NCBI GenBank assembly: GCA_029243025.1
Contig: JAQWSU010000045.1
Location: 310,001-374,000, forward strand
Direction: 5' to 3'
DNA: 64,000 nucleotides
DNA from: Pirellulaceae bacterium
Lineage (GTDB): Bacteria; Planctomycetota; Planctomycetia; Pirellulales; Pirellulaceae
The notes under the pieces are model-generated. The model was not told the origin of the DNA and made no database searches. It saw nothing but the letters and a program-made list of their open reading frames with translations. A program made the translations under genes and the position numbers. Shown piece by piece: positions 37,508-47,232 of the stretch (position 1 is the stretch's first letter; the number at the start of each line of letters is the position of its first letter).

Positions 37508-38782
37508 TCAACTGGATGCGTTCGAAAACAACAATCGGAGCACGTCCATGGCTAGCCTCGCCGTCGATCGGTCGACGTTTCCGGCTGTCTGCAATTGTCG
37601 ATCGCACTGATCAACGATCAGACGAACATATTGATCCCGCGACTCCTCGATCAATTCACTTGCCAAATGAGCCTTTGCCTGAGGCCAGAGTGTTTCAAGT
37701 CGAGAAAAACCTTGATCTAAACCAGCAATCGCATCAAAGATCGCATCGTCAAGTTGGTCGAGTTTCTCTAAAGTTTCTCGATGTGCTAGATCCAACTTTG
37801 GCATCGTCAACTGCTGGCTGTCACCGAACTCATTTTGCAATCTTTGCCCTTGATACGATGGGTGGACATCCTGCTGATAGCAAAATCCGGAGTTCGCTGC
37901 GATTGTCGACGAGACGTCAGCTGAACTGCTACCACGACAGAGATCATCTTGGGTCAGTGCGTCGTTTGCCAAACTTTTTAAGCTGGCGAACGTCGTCGCT
38001 GCCGGCGCCGATCTGACAAAGTCATGACAAGCGTCGGCACCAGACCGATCGAGAAGTCGCTGAATCACATTTGCCCAAGGATGTCGCAAGTCCGTGATCA
38101 TCCCCAGGCTGTCATCTAGACTCACGACGGAAACACCGGGCGTGTGAAACATGGAAGTCCATGAATCACCCGTATCACGAGCCATACACAGTTGAAATGG
38201 ATAGGCAGAAAAAGACGAGGTCAAGCCATTCAGCGAAAGTTCACGGCGACACGAAACGGGTAGCAATTCGTAGAGCGAGGAAACAAGACAACGAGCATCC
38301 TGCTCCAACAATACGCCCAGTTGCCCGGCCGTCAATAAACAATCCACGAGGCCGCTAAGCACTCCCACCGTCCAGCGACTTTTCGCAGCCTCGAGTTCCT
38401 GCATCGACGAGAGCATCCCTCTCCAATCCGATTCATTGCAGGCAGCAACGTCAATCGATTCCACCGTCAACGTCGATTGACGTGCCATCGCATAGTCCAA
38501 CAACCAAAAGGGCTGGAATTCAAACTTTGCGAACACTGCTTCCGAAAAAAACAGAACGCGCACTTCCGTGTCCCCTTCGGCCTGATAGACAATCAGATAG
38601 CGATCAGTCGGTGATGGGCAAACCATCATGCGACAGGGTGGAGATTCCCGTGTACCTTCTGCAAGTAATTGACGCACAAATGCAAGCTCGCTGTCAGTCA
38701 CCCCGATCGTCGCAACGACCTGACTCAAGTGCGTTTCCGAATATCTGCGTTCGACTGACAGGATGGCTTGGTCAATAATCAC
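37508..38782 (-). CDS. hypothetical protein, 424 residues
   Basis: Probably starts at GTG 38782. No signal peptide or membrane segment. The N-terminal two thirds (SVERRYSETHLSQVVATIGV, MMVCPSPTDRYLIVYQAEGD, LLPVSCRRELSLNGLTSSF) look like a compact mixed alpha/beta domain; the stretch around residues 100-210 recalls the GTPase-associated proteins of bacterial effector systems (GAP1-type) only vaguely. After a Ser-rich linker (about 285-325) a helical C-terminus follows. Convergent with carA, 22 bases between stops. I do not recognise the family; a planctomycete-restricted protein is likely. Confidence 0.65.
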   Translation of the reverse strand: MIIDQAILSVERRYSETHLSQVVATIGVTDSELAFVRQLLAEGTRESPPCRMMVCPSPTDRYLIVYQAEGDTEVRVLFFSEAVFAKFEFQPFWLLDYAMARQSTLTVESIDVAACNESDWRGMLSSMQELEAAKSRWTVGVLSGLVDCLLTAGQLGVLLEQDARCLVSSLYELLPVSCRRELSLNGLTSSFSAYPFQLCMARDTGDSWTSMFHTPGVSVVSLDDSLGMITDLRHPWANVIQRLLDRSGADACHDFVRSAPAATTFASLKSLANDALTQDDLCRGSSSADVSSTIAANSGFCYQQDVHPSYQGQRLQNEFGDSQQLTMPKLDLAHRETLEKLDQLDDAIFDAIAGLDQGFSRLETLWPQAKAHLASELIEESRDQYVRLIVDQCDRQLQTAGNVDRSTARLAMDVLRLLFSNASS

Positions 38783-39168
38783 TCAGGAAAACTCATTCAC
38801 AAAAGGCAAAATGGACGGAACCGTGCATCAAAGTCGATGCGCGAAACCAGGCATTCTTAAACAGATAACGAGCAAGCAAGACCCAATGGGAGGGAACGGC
38901 CAGGAATCGATTGGACAATCTGCTCCAAAGCGATTTTTCACACCAGCCAACAGCCGTCCGTGCTGCGAGACCGATATCGATTCTCGTCACCTCATCAACC
39001 CTATGGCCGAATCTGGCAGAACGCAAGATTTAACGAGGCCTGCAACCCTCTGACATCACGCCCCGACGATTGTGAATGGCGATTTTAGCGATTCCGGGTG
39101 TTGCGTTCGCTATTGTCGTCGTAACATGTACCGGTTGTTCAATCGCTATCTTCGAATGCAGGATTAAA
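38783..39168. other. 386-base gap between divergent genes
   Basis: Short frames exist on both strands, the best being a minus-strand frame of 77 codons (39026-38793) whose stop lies ten bases before the GTG of the neighbouring gene; it reads like protein in places (GLAARTAVGWCEKSLW) but has only a TTG start right after a stop codon and no ribosome binding site. I see no promoter of quality. Confidence 0.4.
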
Positions 39169-39531
39169 ATGTCTCGCCCCAAAAAAGGCCAGCGAAAAGC
39201 TCCCCAACCGAGCCCAGCCGACCTGGAATCCCGGACGGCCGTGGCAGCAACGGTCGCGTGGATGCTGGCGTTGATGTCCACCATTGCCGCCGAATGCAGC
39301 GGAATTTTTGTGCGAATCTTGTTGATGACCAACGACGCGTCGGACCGGTTGCGAGTGCTCTCGACAACGCTGCTGCTGGTCGCATTCCTGTCTGGCACCA
39401 TCACGCTGATTCTGACTCCCGTCGCATCCCGTCTCCGAAGAACTGCACCGCCTCGAAGCATTGTCATCATCGCTTACATAATGGGAATCGTTCCGCTCAT
39501 AACAATCGCGTTGCTTAGCATGCTGCCTTGA
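39169..39531 (+). CDS. small membrane protein of unknown function
   Basis: Start chosen at ATG 39169 because AGGA lies six bases upstream; the frame is open from 39076. The 120-residue product has a basic, Pro-rich N-terminus (SRPKKGQRKAPQPSP) and three membrane helices (about 26-44, 64-83 and 97-117). The arrangement of a charged cytosolic head and three helices is common in planctomycete hypothetical proteins. It is followed 79 bases later by another small membrane protein on the same strand, so the two may be co-transcribed. No family recognised. Confidence 0.62.
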   Translation: MSRPKKGQRKAPQPSPADLESRTAVAATVAWMLALMSTIAAECSGIFVRILLMTNDASDRLRVLSTTLLLVAFLSGTITLILTPVASRLRRTAPPRSIVIIAYIMGIVPLITIALLSMLP

Positions 39532-39610
39532 CGTGAAATCCAAGGGGACGGATTTCGATCAAATGTGTACCCACCTGTGAGCCCAGCCCTCCGCTGGTGA
39601 CATCTCAACC

Positions 39611-40117
39611 ATGTCCGTTCGCTGTAGCAAATGTGGTGAGCAGCTTCTCGGCTCAGTAAATCGTTGCTGGCAATGTGGGCAAACATTCACTGGCAACGCT
39701 CAGACAAGTGAAGTCCCACCCATTCGTCGACAAACGGTCGCCTTTGCCGGACAAGAGGTGGATGATTTCGATACCGCAGCTGGGAACCGGGGGACTGGAG
39801 ATAGGGTGCAAAGCCCGTCCTACCGTCCGGTCAAAGCTCTTTATCAGCAAAAAATATTCCGTGAGAATTGTGCGATCACTTCGGTCGTGGTCGGCGTAAT
39901 GACGCTCATTGGGTCAATCTTCACATCTTGGGTTTCCTTGCCAGGTACGGTTGGCATTTTCCTGGGCACTTACGGCCTCCAGTCACCCCGTCGCCGCATG
40001 GCGTTGGTGGGGATTTCCTTGTGTTGCTTGGCACTAATGGGCAGCGCGACACGGGTGTTAAGCGGACTTTACCAGTCGTACCAACAAAGCCAACAGGAGG
40101 AATGGGGCGATTTTTAG
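39611..40117 (+). CDS. zinc-ribbon membrane protein
   Basis: A 168-residue protein with an N-terminal zinc ribbon (C5-x2-C8 ... C19-x2-C22, CSKCGEQLLGSVNRCWQCG), a hydrophilic linker of about 65 residues, and two or three membrane helices (ITSVVVGVMTLIGSIFTSWV; LPGTVGIFLGTYGL; ALVGISLCCLALMGSA), ending with a Gln-rich short tail. The layout resembles DUF4190-type membrane proteins with a fused zinc ribbon. Function unknown. The spacing to both neighbours (79 and 169 bases) allows a short operon. Confidence 0.7.
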   Translation: MSVRCSKCGEQLLGSVNRCWQCGQTFTGNAQTSEVPPIRRQTVAFAGQEVDDFDTAAGNRGTGDRVQSPSYRPVKALYQQKIFRENCAITSVVVGVMTLIGSIFTSWVSLPGTVGIFLGTYGLQSPRRRMALVGISLCCLALMGSATRVLSGLYQSYQQSQQEEWGDF

Positions 40118-40286
40118 TCCTGTTTTCTGGCCGACAGCGAGCATTCCCATGGACGGCTGCGATTTTTGCTTGTCGTCACGTTTCGATCTCATAAAATCGG
40201 GGTGAGGGCTGCTCTCCCATTGTAAGCTTTCCTGAAGCCTAAAAATCCCGAGCGTGACATTCAAAAAGGGCGGAGTTTAGATTCCG

Positions 40287-41570
40287 GTGCGGCGAGCCAG
40301 TCCTGAAAACTCGAGAATCGGCGAAGAGATTGATCTTCCTCAGCGTGAAAACCCTGCGGAGCTTTTTCTTGACGCCCAACCTCCCCTCACTCGTTTGACT
40401 GGAACGGATCCCGCGAGACGCTGGCTGGACACCTCTAGTTGGATGACCAGTTTGATCCTGCATCTCATCTGTTTCCTACTGATCACTTCGATCACCATCC
40501 CTTGGGCTGCCCAAAGTGCTTCTTCCGGCTCACGAGACGGGATCACATTAACGCTAGGTTTTGCAGAAACAGATCATGACGCAGACGGTCAATCACGATC
40601 GATTGCGATTGAGCCATCCCCCGAGACAGATGATGGAAAACAGGAAACGGACACTCCTACGGAGCAACCGTCTGGATCCCCTCCGACGCCTCAAGCGGAG
40701 CCACAACGGGCTCAGAGTCGGCAGCCGAATCAAGTCCAAGCCAGACGTCAACAATCGCAATCCATGTTTGGCCGTTGGGTCACCCAACGGATGACAGAAC
40801 CGATCCAGGTTGATTCCTCCTCGAAATACGCAGCCATTCTCAATCGCAAACGAGAGAACATCGAAACATCCTCTCAGCCGGCGCAGCTTCAGACATCCAA
40901 CACAGCCTCAGCAGAAATCCTGGACGCCCAGCAATTACGTTACGACAAGGTTGTAAACGACTTCATTCAATACGACATTGGGCAACTGCGAGGCAAAGCA
41001 GGTCAGGCCGCACGAAAGCGTTTCATGAATTTGGGCGAAGACGCCATTCCGGCTTTAGTACGAGGCTTAAATAAGTCAGCTGGAATTCATGCCAGCTGCC
41101 CCGTCGGTGTAATCGCCGGAAAGCTGATTCAGTCACTCCGCGGTTTGAGCGACTCATCATTTTCCCAATATGCGATGGAGAACATTGGTCGGAATGTTCC
41201 GGAAGACGCCCCACACTTTCGACGAATACTCGCCTTTCGACGTCGTTGGTTAGGCCAAACAAATCAAGTTCCCGAGGCCGTGGCTGCCGTTGTCGCGGAG
41301 CAGACAATGCGGGATGACGGACAGTTACTCGAACTTGTCCTAGCGCTCTCAGAGGCCCCCACTGACACTTTAATTGCCGCCTTAGAATCGGGCGACCAAC
41401 GTCTTTGCTGCGCGGCGATGATCGCGCTGACCCGCAGTCGAGCCAAGCTCCCCAATCTTCAACAAAGTCGTCTGGTGGGTACGCTATCGCGACTCTCACA
41501 TTCCGTGGAGACACCGCAGGAAAAGGCCTTGGTCAAGGAAGCGATCTCGTCTGTTCGATCAAGGATCTAG
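40287..41570 (+). CDS. single-span membrane protein with Gln-rich linker and helical C-domain
   Basis: Starts at GTG 40287. The 427-residue protein has a cytosolic N-terminus of about 50 residues, one membrane helix (about 52-74, MTSLILHLICFLLITSI), a long Glu/Pro/Gln/Ser-rich linker (about 90-160), and an alpha-helical C-terminal half (about 210-427) with HEAT-like helical pairs (AIPALVRGLNKSAGIHASC; LIAALESGDQRLCCAAMIAL). The C-terminal part lies on the extracytoplasmic side if the helix enters from the cytosol. No enzymatic motif seen. I do not recognise the family. Confidence 0.65.
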   Translation: MRRASPENSRIGEEIDLPQRENPAELFLDAQPPLTRLTGTDPARRWLDTSSWMTSLILHLICFLLITSITIPWAAQSASSGSRDGITLTLGFAETDHDADGQSRSIAIEPSPETDDGKQETDTPTEQPSGSPPTPQAEPQRAQSRQPNQVQARRQQSQSMFGRWVTQRMTEPIQVDSSSKYAAILNRKRENIETSSQPAQLQTSNTASAEILDAQQLRYDKVVNDFIQYDIGQLRGKAGQAARKRFMNLGEDAIPALVRGLNKSAGIHASCPVGVIAGKLIQSLRGLSDSSFSQYAMENIGRNVPEDAPHFRRILAFRRRWLGQTNQVPEAVAAVVAEQTMRDDGQLLELVLALSEAPTDTLIAALESGDQRLCCAAMIALTRSRAKLPNLQQSRLVGTLSRLSHSVETPQEKALVKEAISSVRSRI

Positions 41571-41983
41571 CGACGAACGAGGCAATTGGTTCGCATCGCT
41601 CGCTCACCAATAGGCACGACCGGTTCGCCCGCTTTCCGAGACGCAGGCTTTTTATTCCTTCTACTTATCGCGCGGCTTGACAAAAGAAAAGTCGAGCGAT
41701 TTCTGTAGCGAAGATCCACCATCTGACGAAGTTGTCGATTATGCCGAAAAAACCAGCTGAAGAAACGGCGTATCCCGACTTTTGAGTGGGCATCACCGGA
41801 TCACTCTCAGATGGTGGCAGCGCAATTCTGACCTTACTTTTTGACAAGCCTTGCAAGGAACCCATGCTTTCATGATTGGATGATCGTGCGAATTGCTCCG
41901 AGCAATAACGGACAACTTCTCGTTCCAGACCCACTTCCAATCTTCGTATCCTTTGATCGCGTCGATGGACGTACGGAGAGTTT
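41571..41983. other. 413-base gap upstream of the ATP-grasp operon
   Basis: No convincing gene. The notable element is the perfect TTGACA with a palindrome at 41841-41858 (separate entry). A minus-strand frame of 91 codons (41940-41665) looks like a shadow. Confidence 0.5.
41841..41858 (+). promoter_or_regulatory. TTGACA box with adjacent palindrome CCTTGCAAGG
   Basis: A consensus -35 box TTGACA (41841-41846) is followed two bases later by the perfect ten-base palindrome CCTTGCAAGG (41849-41858), a possible operator in the spacer. No good -10 is seen 16-18 bases downstream (best ATGCTT), so the promoter would need an activator or may not be real. It lies about 125 bases before the ATP-grasp gene. 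Confidence 0.35.
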
Positions 41984-43477
41984 ATGTCAACTGATTTGTT
42001 GGAAACGCAACGCGTTGACTTACAACCGCAAGAGCTTGCACCTACGAACGACCGTCCAGTTTACGAAGTTGGTAATTATTACGACGAGATGTTTCGCGGT
42101 GATGGTCGACCCCGAATCAGTTGTGAGCCTCTAAACGACACAATCAATTCCATTTCGCCAGATGACCTGAGGCGTCGTCAACTGGCCGCAGACCGTTCGA
42201 TGATGCAAATGGGGATCACCTTCAATGTTTATGGTGACGATCGAGGCAGCGAACGGGTAATTCCTTTCGACATTGTGCCACGTGTTGTTCAAGGTCGAGA
42301 ATGGAGTTGGATCGAAGAAGGGCTCAAACAGCGAATTACCGCGCTCAATCTGTTCTTACAAGACATATACAACCGCCAATCGATCATCCGAGACGGTGTT
42401 ATGCCGCAGGAGGTGATTGAAACCTCAACCGCCTTCCGTCGACAATGCATTGGTCTGACACCACCAAAAAACATCTGGTGTCACATCACCGGAACGGACC
42501 TCGTCCGCAATCGTGATGGTCAAATGTTCGTGCTCGAAGACAATTTGCGTTGCCCGTCAGGTGTTTCCTACGTGCTGCAAAATCGTCGACTGATGAAACG
42601 ATCGTTTCCAGAACTATTTCAGCAATCGGGAATTCGGCCCGTCGACGACTACTGCAGCCGCCTGTTAGACGCCTTGCAGTATTTGTCAAAAGACGCGTCC
42701 TCGGAAACTAAAGTCGCGTTGCTGACACCGGGATCTGCGAATTCAGCTTACTTTGAGCATTCGTTTCTGGCACAGCAGATGGGCATCGATCTTGTCGAGG
42801 GGCGTGATCTCGCAGTATCGAACGGATCGGTTTACATGCGTACGACGCAGGGTTTCGAGAAAATCGACGTGCTTTATCGGCGCATCGACGATGACTTCCT
42901 TGATCCAAACTGCTTTCGATCCGGTTCATTGCTGGGTGTGGCCGGCATGATGGAGGCCTATCGAGCGGGCCGCATCGCCCTAGCCAATGCGCCGGGCACG
43001 GGCTTGGCTGACGACAAGGGCATCTACACTTACGTCCCGGCAATCATTCGATACTATCTCGATCAAAACCCAATCCTGCCGAATGTCCCCACTTACCGTT
43101 GTTGGGTTAATTCCGAGCGGAAGCATGTACTTAATCATCTGCGTGAATTGGTCGTCAAACCGGTCAATGAGGCAGGCGGTTATGGGCTAATGATCGGTCC
43201 TCATGCAAGTCGAGCAGAGCAAGCTGCGATGGCTGATTCCATCTGCGCCAATCCGCGCAACTATATCGCTCAACCGACGCTCAGCCTGTCACGGGTACCG
43301 GTCGTCACTCCCCAGGGGCTGAGGGGACGACACGTTGATTTACGACCCTTCATCATTTACGGCTCAGACATTTTTGTCTTACCAGGTGGTCTCACTCGTG
43401 TCGCTTTAAAGCCCGGATCACTCGTTGTCAATTCGTCGCAAGGAGGCGGAAGCAAAGATACGTGGGTCTTGACCTGA
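41984..43477 (+). CDS. circularly permuted ATP-grasp protein (COG2308 type)
   Basis: A 497-residue protein behind GGAGAG, of the DUF404/DUF407 circularly permuted ATP-grasp family. Typical are YNVYGDDRGSERVIPFDIVPR-like (here FNVYGDDRGSERVIPFD), the VLEDNLRCPSGVSYVLQNR segment, the PGxxNSAYFEH and GVDLVEGRD-like strands, YRRIDDDFLDP, GTGLADDKGIY and the ATP-grasp core VVKPVNEAGGYGLMIGPHAS. Members are predicted amide- or peptide-bond-forming ligases that work with an alpha-E protein and a transglutaminase-like protein, which follow here. Substrate unknown. Confidence 0.93.
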   Translation: MSTDLLETQRVDLQPQELAPTNDRPVYEVGNYYDEMFRGDGRPRISCEPLNDTINSISPDDLRRRQLAADRSMMQMGITFNVYGDDRGSERVIPFDIVPRVVQGREWSWIEEGLKQRITALNLFLQDIYNRQSIIRDGVMPQEVIETSTAFRRQCIGLTPPKNIWCHITGTDLVRNRDGQMFVLEDNLRCPSGVSYVLQNRRLMKRSFPELFQQSGIRPVDDYCSRLLDALQYLSKDASSETKVALLTPGSANSAYFEHSFLAQQMGIDLVEGRDLAVSNGSVYMRTTQGFEKIDVLYRRIDDDFLDPNCFRSGSLLGVAGMMEAYRAGRIALANAPGTGLADDKGIYTYVPAIIRYYLDQNPILPNVPTYRCWVNSERKHVLNHLRELVVKPVNEAGGYGLMIGPHASRAEQAAMADSICANPRNYIAQPTLSLSRVPVVTPQGLRGRHVDLRPFIIYGSDIFVLPGGLTRVALKPGSLVVNSSQGGGSKDTWVLT

Positions 43478-43551
43478 ACTAAGTCATCGCTCAGCGCGAT
43501 GAAAATCCCCATCTTACAACCGATCGTCGAAGAAACCCCGGAGATCGAAAC

Positions 43552-44514
43552 ATGTTGAGTCGAGTTGCCGAATCAATTTACTGGATGAGTCGTTACATTG
43601 AACGGGCGGAAAATGTCGCAAGGTTCATTTCAGTCAACCTCAACCTCAGCCTCGACATGCCGGGCGAAGCGGGTGAACAGTGGGCTCCCCTGATCGTCAC
43701 GATGGATGACGACGAAGCCTATCTCACGCGGTACGGCAGCTACACGCAGAACGACGTCATTCGCTTTATGACGTTGGATGTCGACAATCCTAATTCGATC
43801 ATATCCTGCCTGAGAAAAGCTCGTGAAAATGCTCGCAGCGTCCGTGAGATCATTTCCGCTGAGATGTGGGAGCACCTCAATAAGTTCTACTTGCTGATGG
43901 AAAACTGCAATGGCATCGAAGCAGTGATGAATGATGCCCATTCATTTTTCTCGAGCGTGAATTTCTCGGGCCAACAATTCCTCGGGATCACCGACGCCAC
44001 GATGACGCACGGTGAGGGTTGGCATTTCAGTCAAATTGGTCGCATGCTGGAGCGAGCAGACAAAACTTCTCGAATCCTCGACGTCAAATATTACATCCTG
44101 TTGCCAGATCCCGCCGATGTGGGAACACCCTACGACGACATTCAATGGCTTGCCTTACTTCGATCGGCAAGCGCTCTCGAAATGTATCGCCAACGGCACG
44201 GTCGAATTTCCCCCGTGAAGGTCATTCAATTCCTGATCCTTGACCAAGAATTCCCTCGAGCTGTGCTCCATTGCCTCACCTTGGCAAACGAATCACTCCA
44301 CAAAATCTCGGGAACCTACCTGGACAGTTTCAGCAATCCGCCCGAGCAAAAACTGGGCTACCTCCGAGCCGAGCTTGCTTACACCAAAGCCGAACAGATT
44401 GTCTCCGATGGTCTGCATGAATTCGTGGACAGCTTCCAAAGCGGGTTAAATATTGCCGGCAATGAAATCCACGACTCCTTTTTTGCCATGCGTCCGATGG
44501 AAACACCCAGCTGA
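43552..44514 (+). CDS. alpha-E domain protein (DUF403, COG2307)
   Basis: A 320-residue all-helical protein with the family start MLSRVAESIYWMSRYIERAENVARF, the RKARENARSVREIISAEMWEHLN segment and HFSQIGRMLERADKTSRILDVKYY, in which conserved Glu/Arg/Tyr residues recur. It is always coupled with the circularly permuted ATP-grasp protein and is believed to assist or complete its active complex. ATG 43552 is preceded by GGAGAT. Gap of 74 bases from the ATP-grasp gene and 58 to the next start. Confidence 0.93.
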   Translation: MLSRVAESIYWMSRYIERAENVARFISVNLNLSLDMPGEAGEQWAPLIVTMDDDEAYLTRYGSYTQNDVIRFMTLDVDNPNSIISCLRKARENARSVREIISAEMWEHLNKFYLLMENCNGIEAVMNDAHSFFSSVNFSGQQFLGITDATMTHGEGWHFSQIGRMLERADKTSRILDVKYYILLPDPADVGTPYDDIQWLALLRSASALEMYRQRHGRISPVKVIQFLILDQEFPRAVLHCLTLANESLHKISGTYLDSFSNPPEQKLGYLRAELAYTKAEQIVSDGLHEFVDSFQSGLNIAGNEIHDSFFAMRPMETPS

Positions 44515-44572
44515 TTGACACGCCACTTGTCCGCCTTTGTTAATCCGGCCCAAACCGAGTGACAGGGAAGCC

Positions 44573-45484
44573 GTGCTACTCCACATCACACATGAAACCC
44601 ATTATCGTTACTCCGCGCCGGTTGAAATCCAACCTCATCTGTTGCGATTTCAACCACGGAACGACGGCAGCCAAACGACCCAATCTTTTCAACTCGATCT
44701 GGACCCGAAACCAGCAGGTTTCACAGAGCAACTCGACTTGGAAGACAATCTCGTTCGATTTGCCTGGTTCGAGGGCAACCACCGGGAGTTATCGATCAAG
44801 GTCGCCGCCACAGTCAACACGATCCGACCCAATCCATTCGACTTTCTCAAGCCACACTTAGGCCTGAGTCTCGCTCATCTCTATGACCCGGCTGACCAAA
44901 CACGACTACGGCATTACCTTTGCCGGGACAAACGGCCCGCCTGCGCTGATCGCGTTGGAGAACTGGCGTCCCGGATCTCAAAGCTCGCAGCAGGGGATCC
45001 CGTCCGCTTTCTCATCGATCTAAATCAAGAGATCTGCAATCAAATCCAACTTGAATATCGTGACTCGGGAGACCCTTTCACACCCCACGAGACGCTGCGC
45101 AGGGGCGCGGGTGCCTGTCGAGACACGGCCGTGTTATTCATCGATGCCTGCCGGTCGGTTGGGATGGCCGCCAGATTCGCCAGCGGCTACCACTTGAATG
45201 AAACTCCTGACGAGTCGAATGAATTGCATGGCTGGGTCGAGGCCTACCTTCCGAACGCCGGCTGGCGAGGCTTTGATCCCTCTGTCGGAATTGCCGTCGC
45301 TGATGAGCACGTTACCGTCGCCACTGCCTCATTGCCCCGCAACACGTTTCCAGTCACGGGCAATTATTGTGGGCAAGCGATCCCCGAGATGAAAACGCGA
45401 GTTGCCGTGCAAAAACTCTCACCGCCAACTCGCGAATTCTCCAGACACAAAATCGCAGGCCGAAAGCAAAACCTGCTCGTCTAA
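44573..45484 (+). CDS. transglutaminase-like protein with intact triad
   Basis: I start at GTG 44573 (AGGG at 44564-44567), since the family N-terminal domain begins LLHITHETHYRYSAPVEI; the frame is open 12 codons further upstream. The 303-residue protein has the N-terminal Bact_transglu_N-type domain (HLLRFQPRNDGSQTTQSFQ) and a transglutaminase core with Cys182 in GAGACRDTAV, His219 in LHGWVEAYLP and Asp235 in RGFDPSVG, so it should be catalytically competent as a peptidase or transferase. Third member of the ATP-grasp/alpha-E/transglutaminase set; in related genomes an Anbu-type proteasome homologue joins the set, but none is seen within this window. Confidence 0.92.
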   Translation: MLLHITHETHYRYSAPVEIQPHLLRFQPRNDGSQTTQSFQLDLDPKPAGFTEQLDLEDNLVRFAWFEGNHRELSIKVAATVNTIRPNPFDFLKPHLGLSLAHLYDPADQTRLRHYLCRDKRPACADRVGELASRISKLAAGDPVRFLIDLNQEICNQIQLEYRDSGDPFTPHETLRRGAGACRDTAVLFIDACRSVGMAARFASGYHLNETPDESNELHGWVEAYLPNAGWRGFDPSVGIAVADEHVTVATASLPRNTFPVTGNYCGQAIPEMKTRVAVQKLSPPTREFSRHKIAGRKQNLLV

Positions 45485-45530
45485 CAATGCAGGCCCGGCA
45501 CGATTTCATCTGCTGATGAAAACAGTCACA

Positions 45531-46901
45531 CTAGAACTCGATTTTGCAGTCGGGCAAAGCCGCTTGCAATTCCGCTTGACCATCGGCGGAAATTCCTGGA
45601 TTGAAGGTAATAATCAAGTCCTTCATCGCCTTCAATTGCCCCAGATTACCGACACATTCGGTTGTCAAGTTATTGGAGCCAACGTGTAACCACTTGAGCT
45701 TCTGGAGCGGTCCGAGAGCGGCCAATCCCCCATCGGTAATCGTCGTCTTATCCAGGTTCAACCAAGTCAGCTCCGTCATCTCGCCGATCGGCTTGAGACC
45801 TTCATCACTGATCAAAGAGAACCAAAGATTCAAACGATTCAATTTTGGCAAATGCTTGATGTGCTCCAACCCAGCGTCGCCGATGGCCGTCTCACTAAGG
45901 TCAAGATTCTCCAGGTTCTCAAGCCCGGCAAGACTCTCTAGTGACTCGTCCGTAACAAAGGTTTCACGGAGCCGGAGAATTCGAAGCTTGGGAAACGCCT
46001 TCAGCTTAGACAAATCCGAAACTTGCGTTTTGTAGAGATAGAGTTCCTCCAAGTTGGAGAGATCTTGGAGCTGCTCAAGACCTTCGTCTCCCACAGCTGA
46101 GAGATCCAGCTGCAGCGATTTCAAATTCGTCAAATCTTTCAAATGCTCCATGCCACGATCAGAAATTCGATCGGTCGAGAGCTTGATACTCTTCAATCGG
46201 TTCAGATTCTTGAGATGAACCAAACCATCATCCGTTACCTGTGTGTCACGTAAATCGATCGAAGCCAACGTATCCACATTAGCGAGCTTGGAGAGCCCTT
46301 CATCGTCTGTCAAGGTTCGCAGCAACTGCAACGAGCGCAACTTGGGGAGTTGGGCGATGGAAGTTAAACCTTCCGTTCCCACGCTGGCATAGGGCAAACT
46401 CAGTGCGGCTAAATTGGGCATCGTCTTGATGGTTTCCAATCCCGCATCTGTCACATTTGTTTTCTCGAGCGTCAGATCTTTCAGCGATTCGATTTTTGCG
46501 ATGTGTGTCATTCCTACATCGGATACATCACGACCAAACAATCTCAGCTGTTGTAGCTTCTTAAGTTCGTGCAACTGCTCCAAATCGGCATCCGCAACGG
46601 GAATCGACAGTTTACCGTCGTAGAAAGAAATTCCCGTGATTTGCTGATCTGCGTTGCGGGTGATTAAAACGCCACTCGACTCGAGTCGTTCCACTAACTC
46701 GGGAGGGTCCGGCACGACATTTTTCTTGGGAGCCGGCTTATCCACACTGCTCGCCGAAGCCGTCGCAGCACCGGATGACCCCTTGTCGCCCGCTGCACCC
46801 GATGAAGTGTCTCCCTCGGGTGGCGTTTTTTTCGGACATCCGGCCAAGCTCAAGAGACTCAAACTGAAAAGAAGAGTTAACAACAATCTTGGCAATCTCA
46901 T
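45531..46901 (-). CDS. leucine-rich-repeat lipoprotein
   Basis: A 456-residue protein with a lipoprotein signal peptide (hydrophobic LLLTLLFSLSLLSL, lipobox LAGC with Cys22), an Ala/Ser/Gly/Pro-rich linker to about residue 65, and then some twelve leucine-rich repeats of about 24 residues with the consensus LKxLxLxxTxVTDxGLExLxxLxxL (for example LPKLRSLQLLRTLTDDEGL). This is the cysteine-less variant of the LRR type seen in planctomycete surface proteins. The lipid anchor places the repeat solenoid in the periplasm or on the outer membrane as a binding platform; the ligand is unknown. Confidence 0.9.
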   Translation of the reverse strand: MRLPRLLLTLLFSLSLLSLAGCPKKTPPEGDTSSGAAGDKGSSGAATASASSVDKPAPKKNVVPDPPELVERLESSGVLITRNADQQITGISFYDGKLSIPVADADLEQLHELKKLQQLRLFGRDVSDVGMTHIAKIESLKDLTLEKTNVTDAGLETIKTMPNLAALSLPYASVGTEGLTSIAQLPKLRSLQLLRTLTDDEGLSKLANVDTLASIDLRDTQVTDDGLVHLKNLNRLKSIKLSTDRISDRGMEHLKDLTNLKSLQLDLSAVGDEGLEQLQDLSNLEELYLYKTQVSDLSKLKAFPKLRILRLRETFVTDESLESLAGLENLENLDLSETAIGDAGLEHIKHLPKLNRLNLWFSLISDEGLKPIGEMTELTWLNLDKTTITDGGLAALGPLQKLKWLHVGSNNLTTECVGNLGQLKAMKDLIITFNPGISADGQAELQAALPDCKIEF

Positions 46902-47232
46902 CGATCAATTTCTCCGGGCCGATTTCGAATTTATGCGAGCCGTCGCAAACCAATCCCACCAACACGCAATTCGGCCGCAAACATTAGGTGCGTGGGTGGC
47001 GTAGATAACAATCATGGGGGTTTCATAGCTGAGAAACGACGTTCAACCCTGTACCCCCTTCAGGCTAACGGTTGCGGTGGCTCGTCGTAAAGCCGGCCCA
47101 AGTCGCAATTTCCTGGAAAACTACCTCTTCTGAGCCTTTCCAGGCTTGATGATCTCACTTTCAGCCGTCGGAACGGAAACAACGGGGCAGGAAGGGCACA
47201 ACTTATGCCGAAGACAGCGAAAACAGGAAAGG

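Noticed and set aside
38793-39026. 77-codon minus-strand frame just upstream of the 424-residue hypothetical protein gene
   Set aside because: Only a TTG start right after a stop and no ribosome binding site; kept as a note in the gap entry, not as a gene.
44537-44572. Longer start for the transglutaminase-like protein
   Set aside because: The twelve extra residues are not family-like, and AGGG is placed for GTG 44573.
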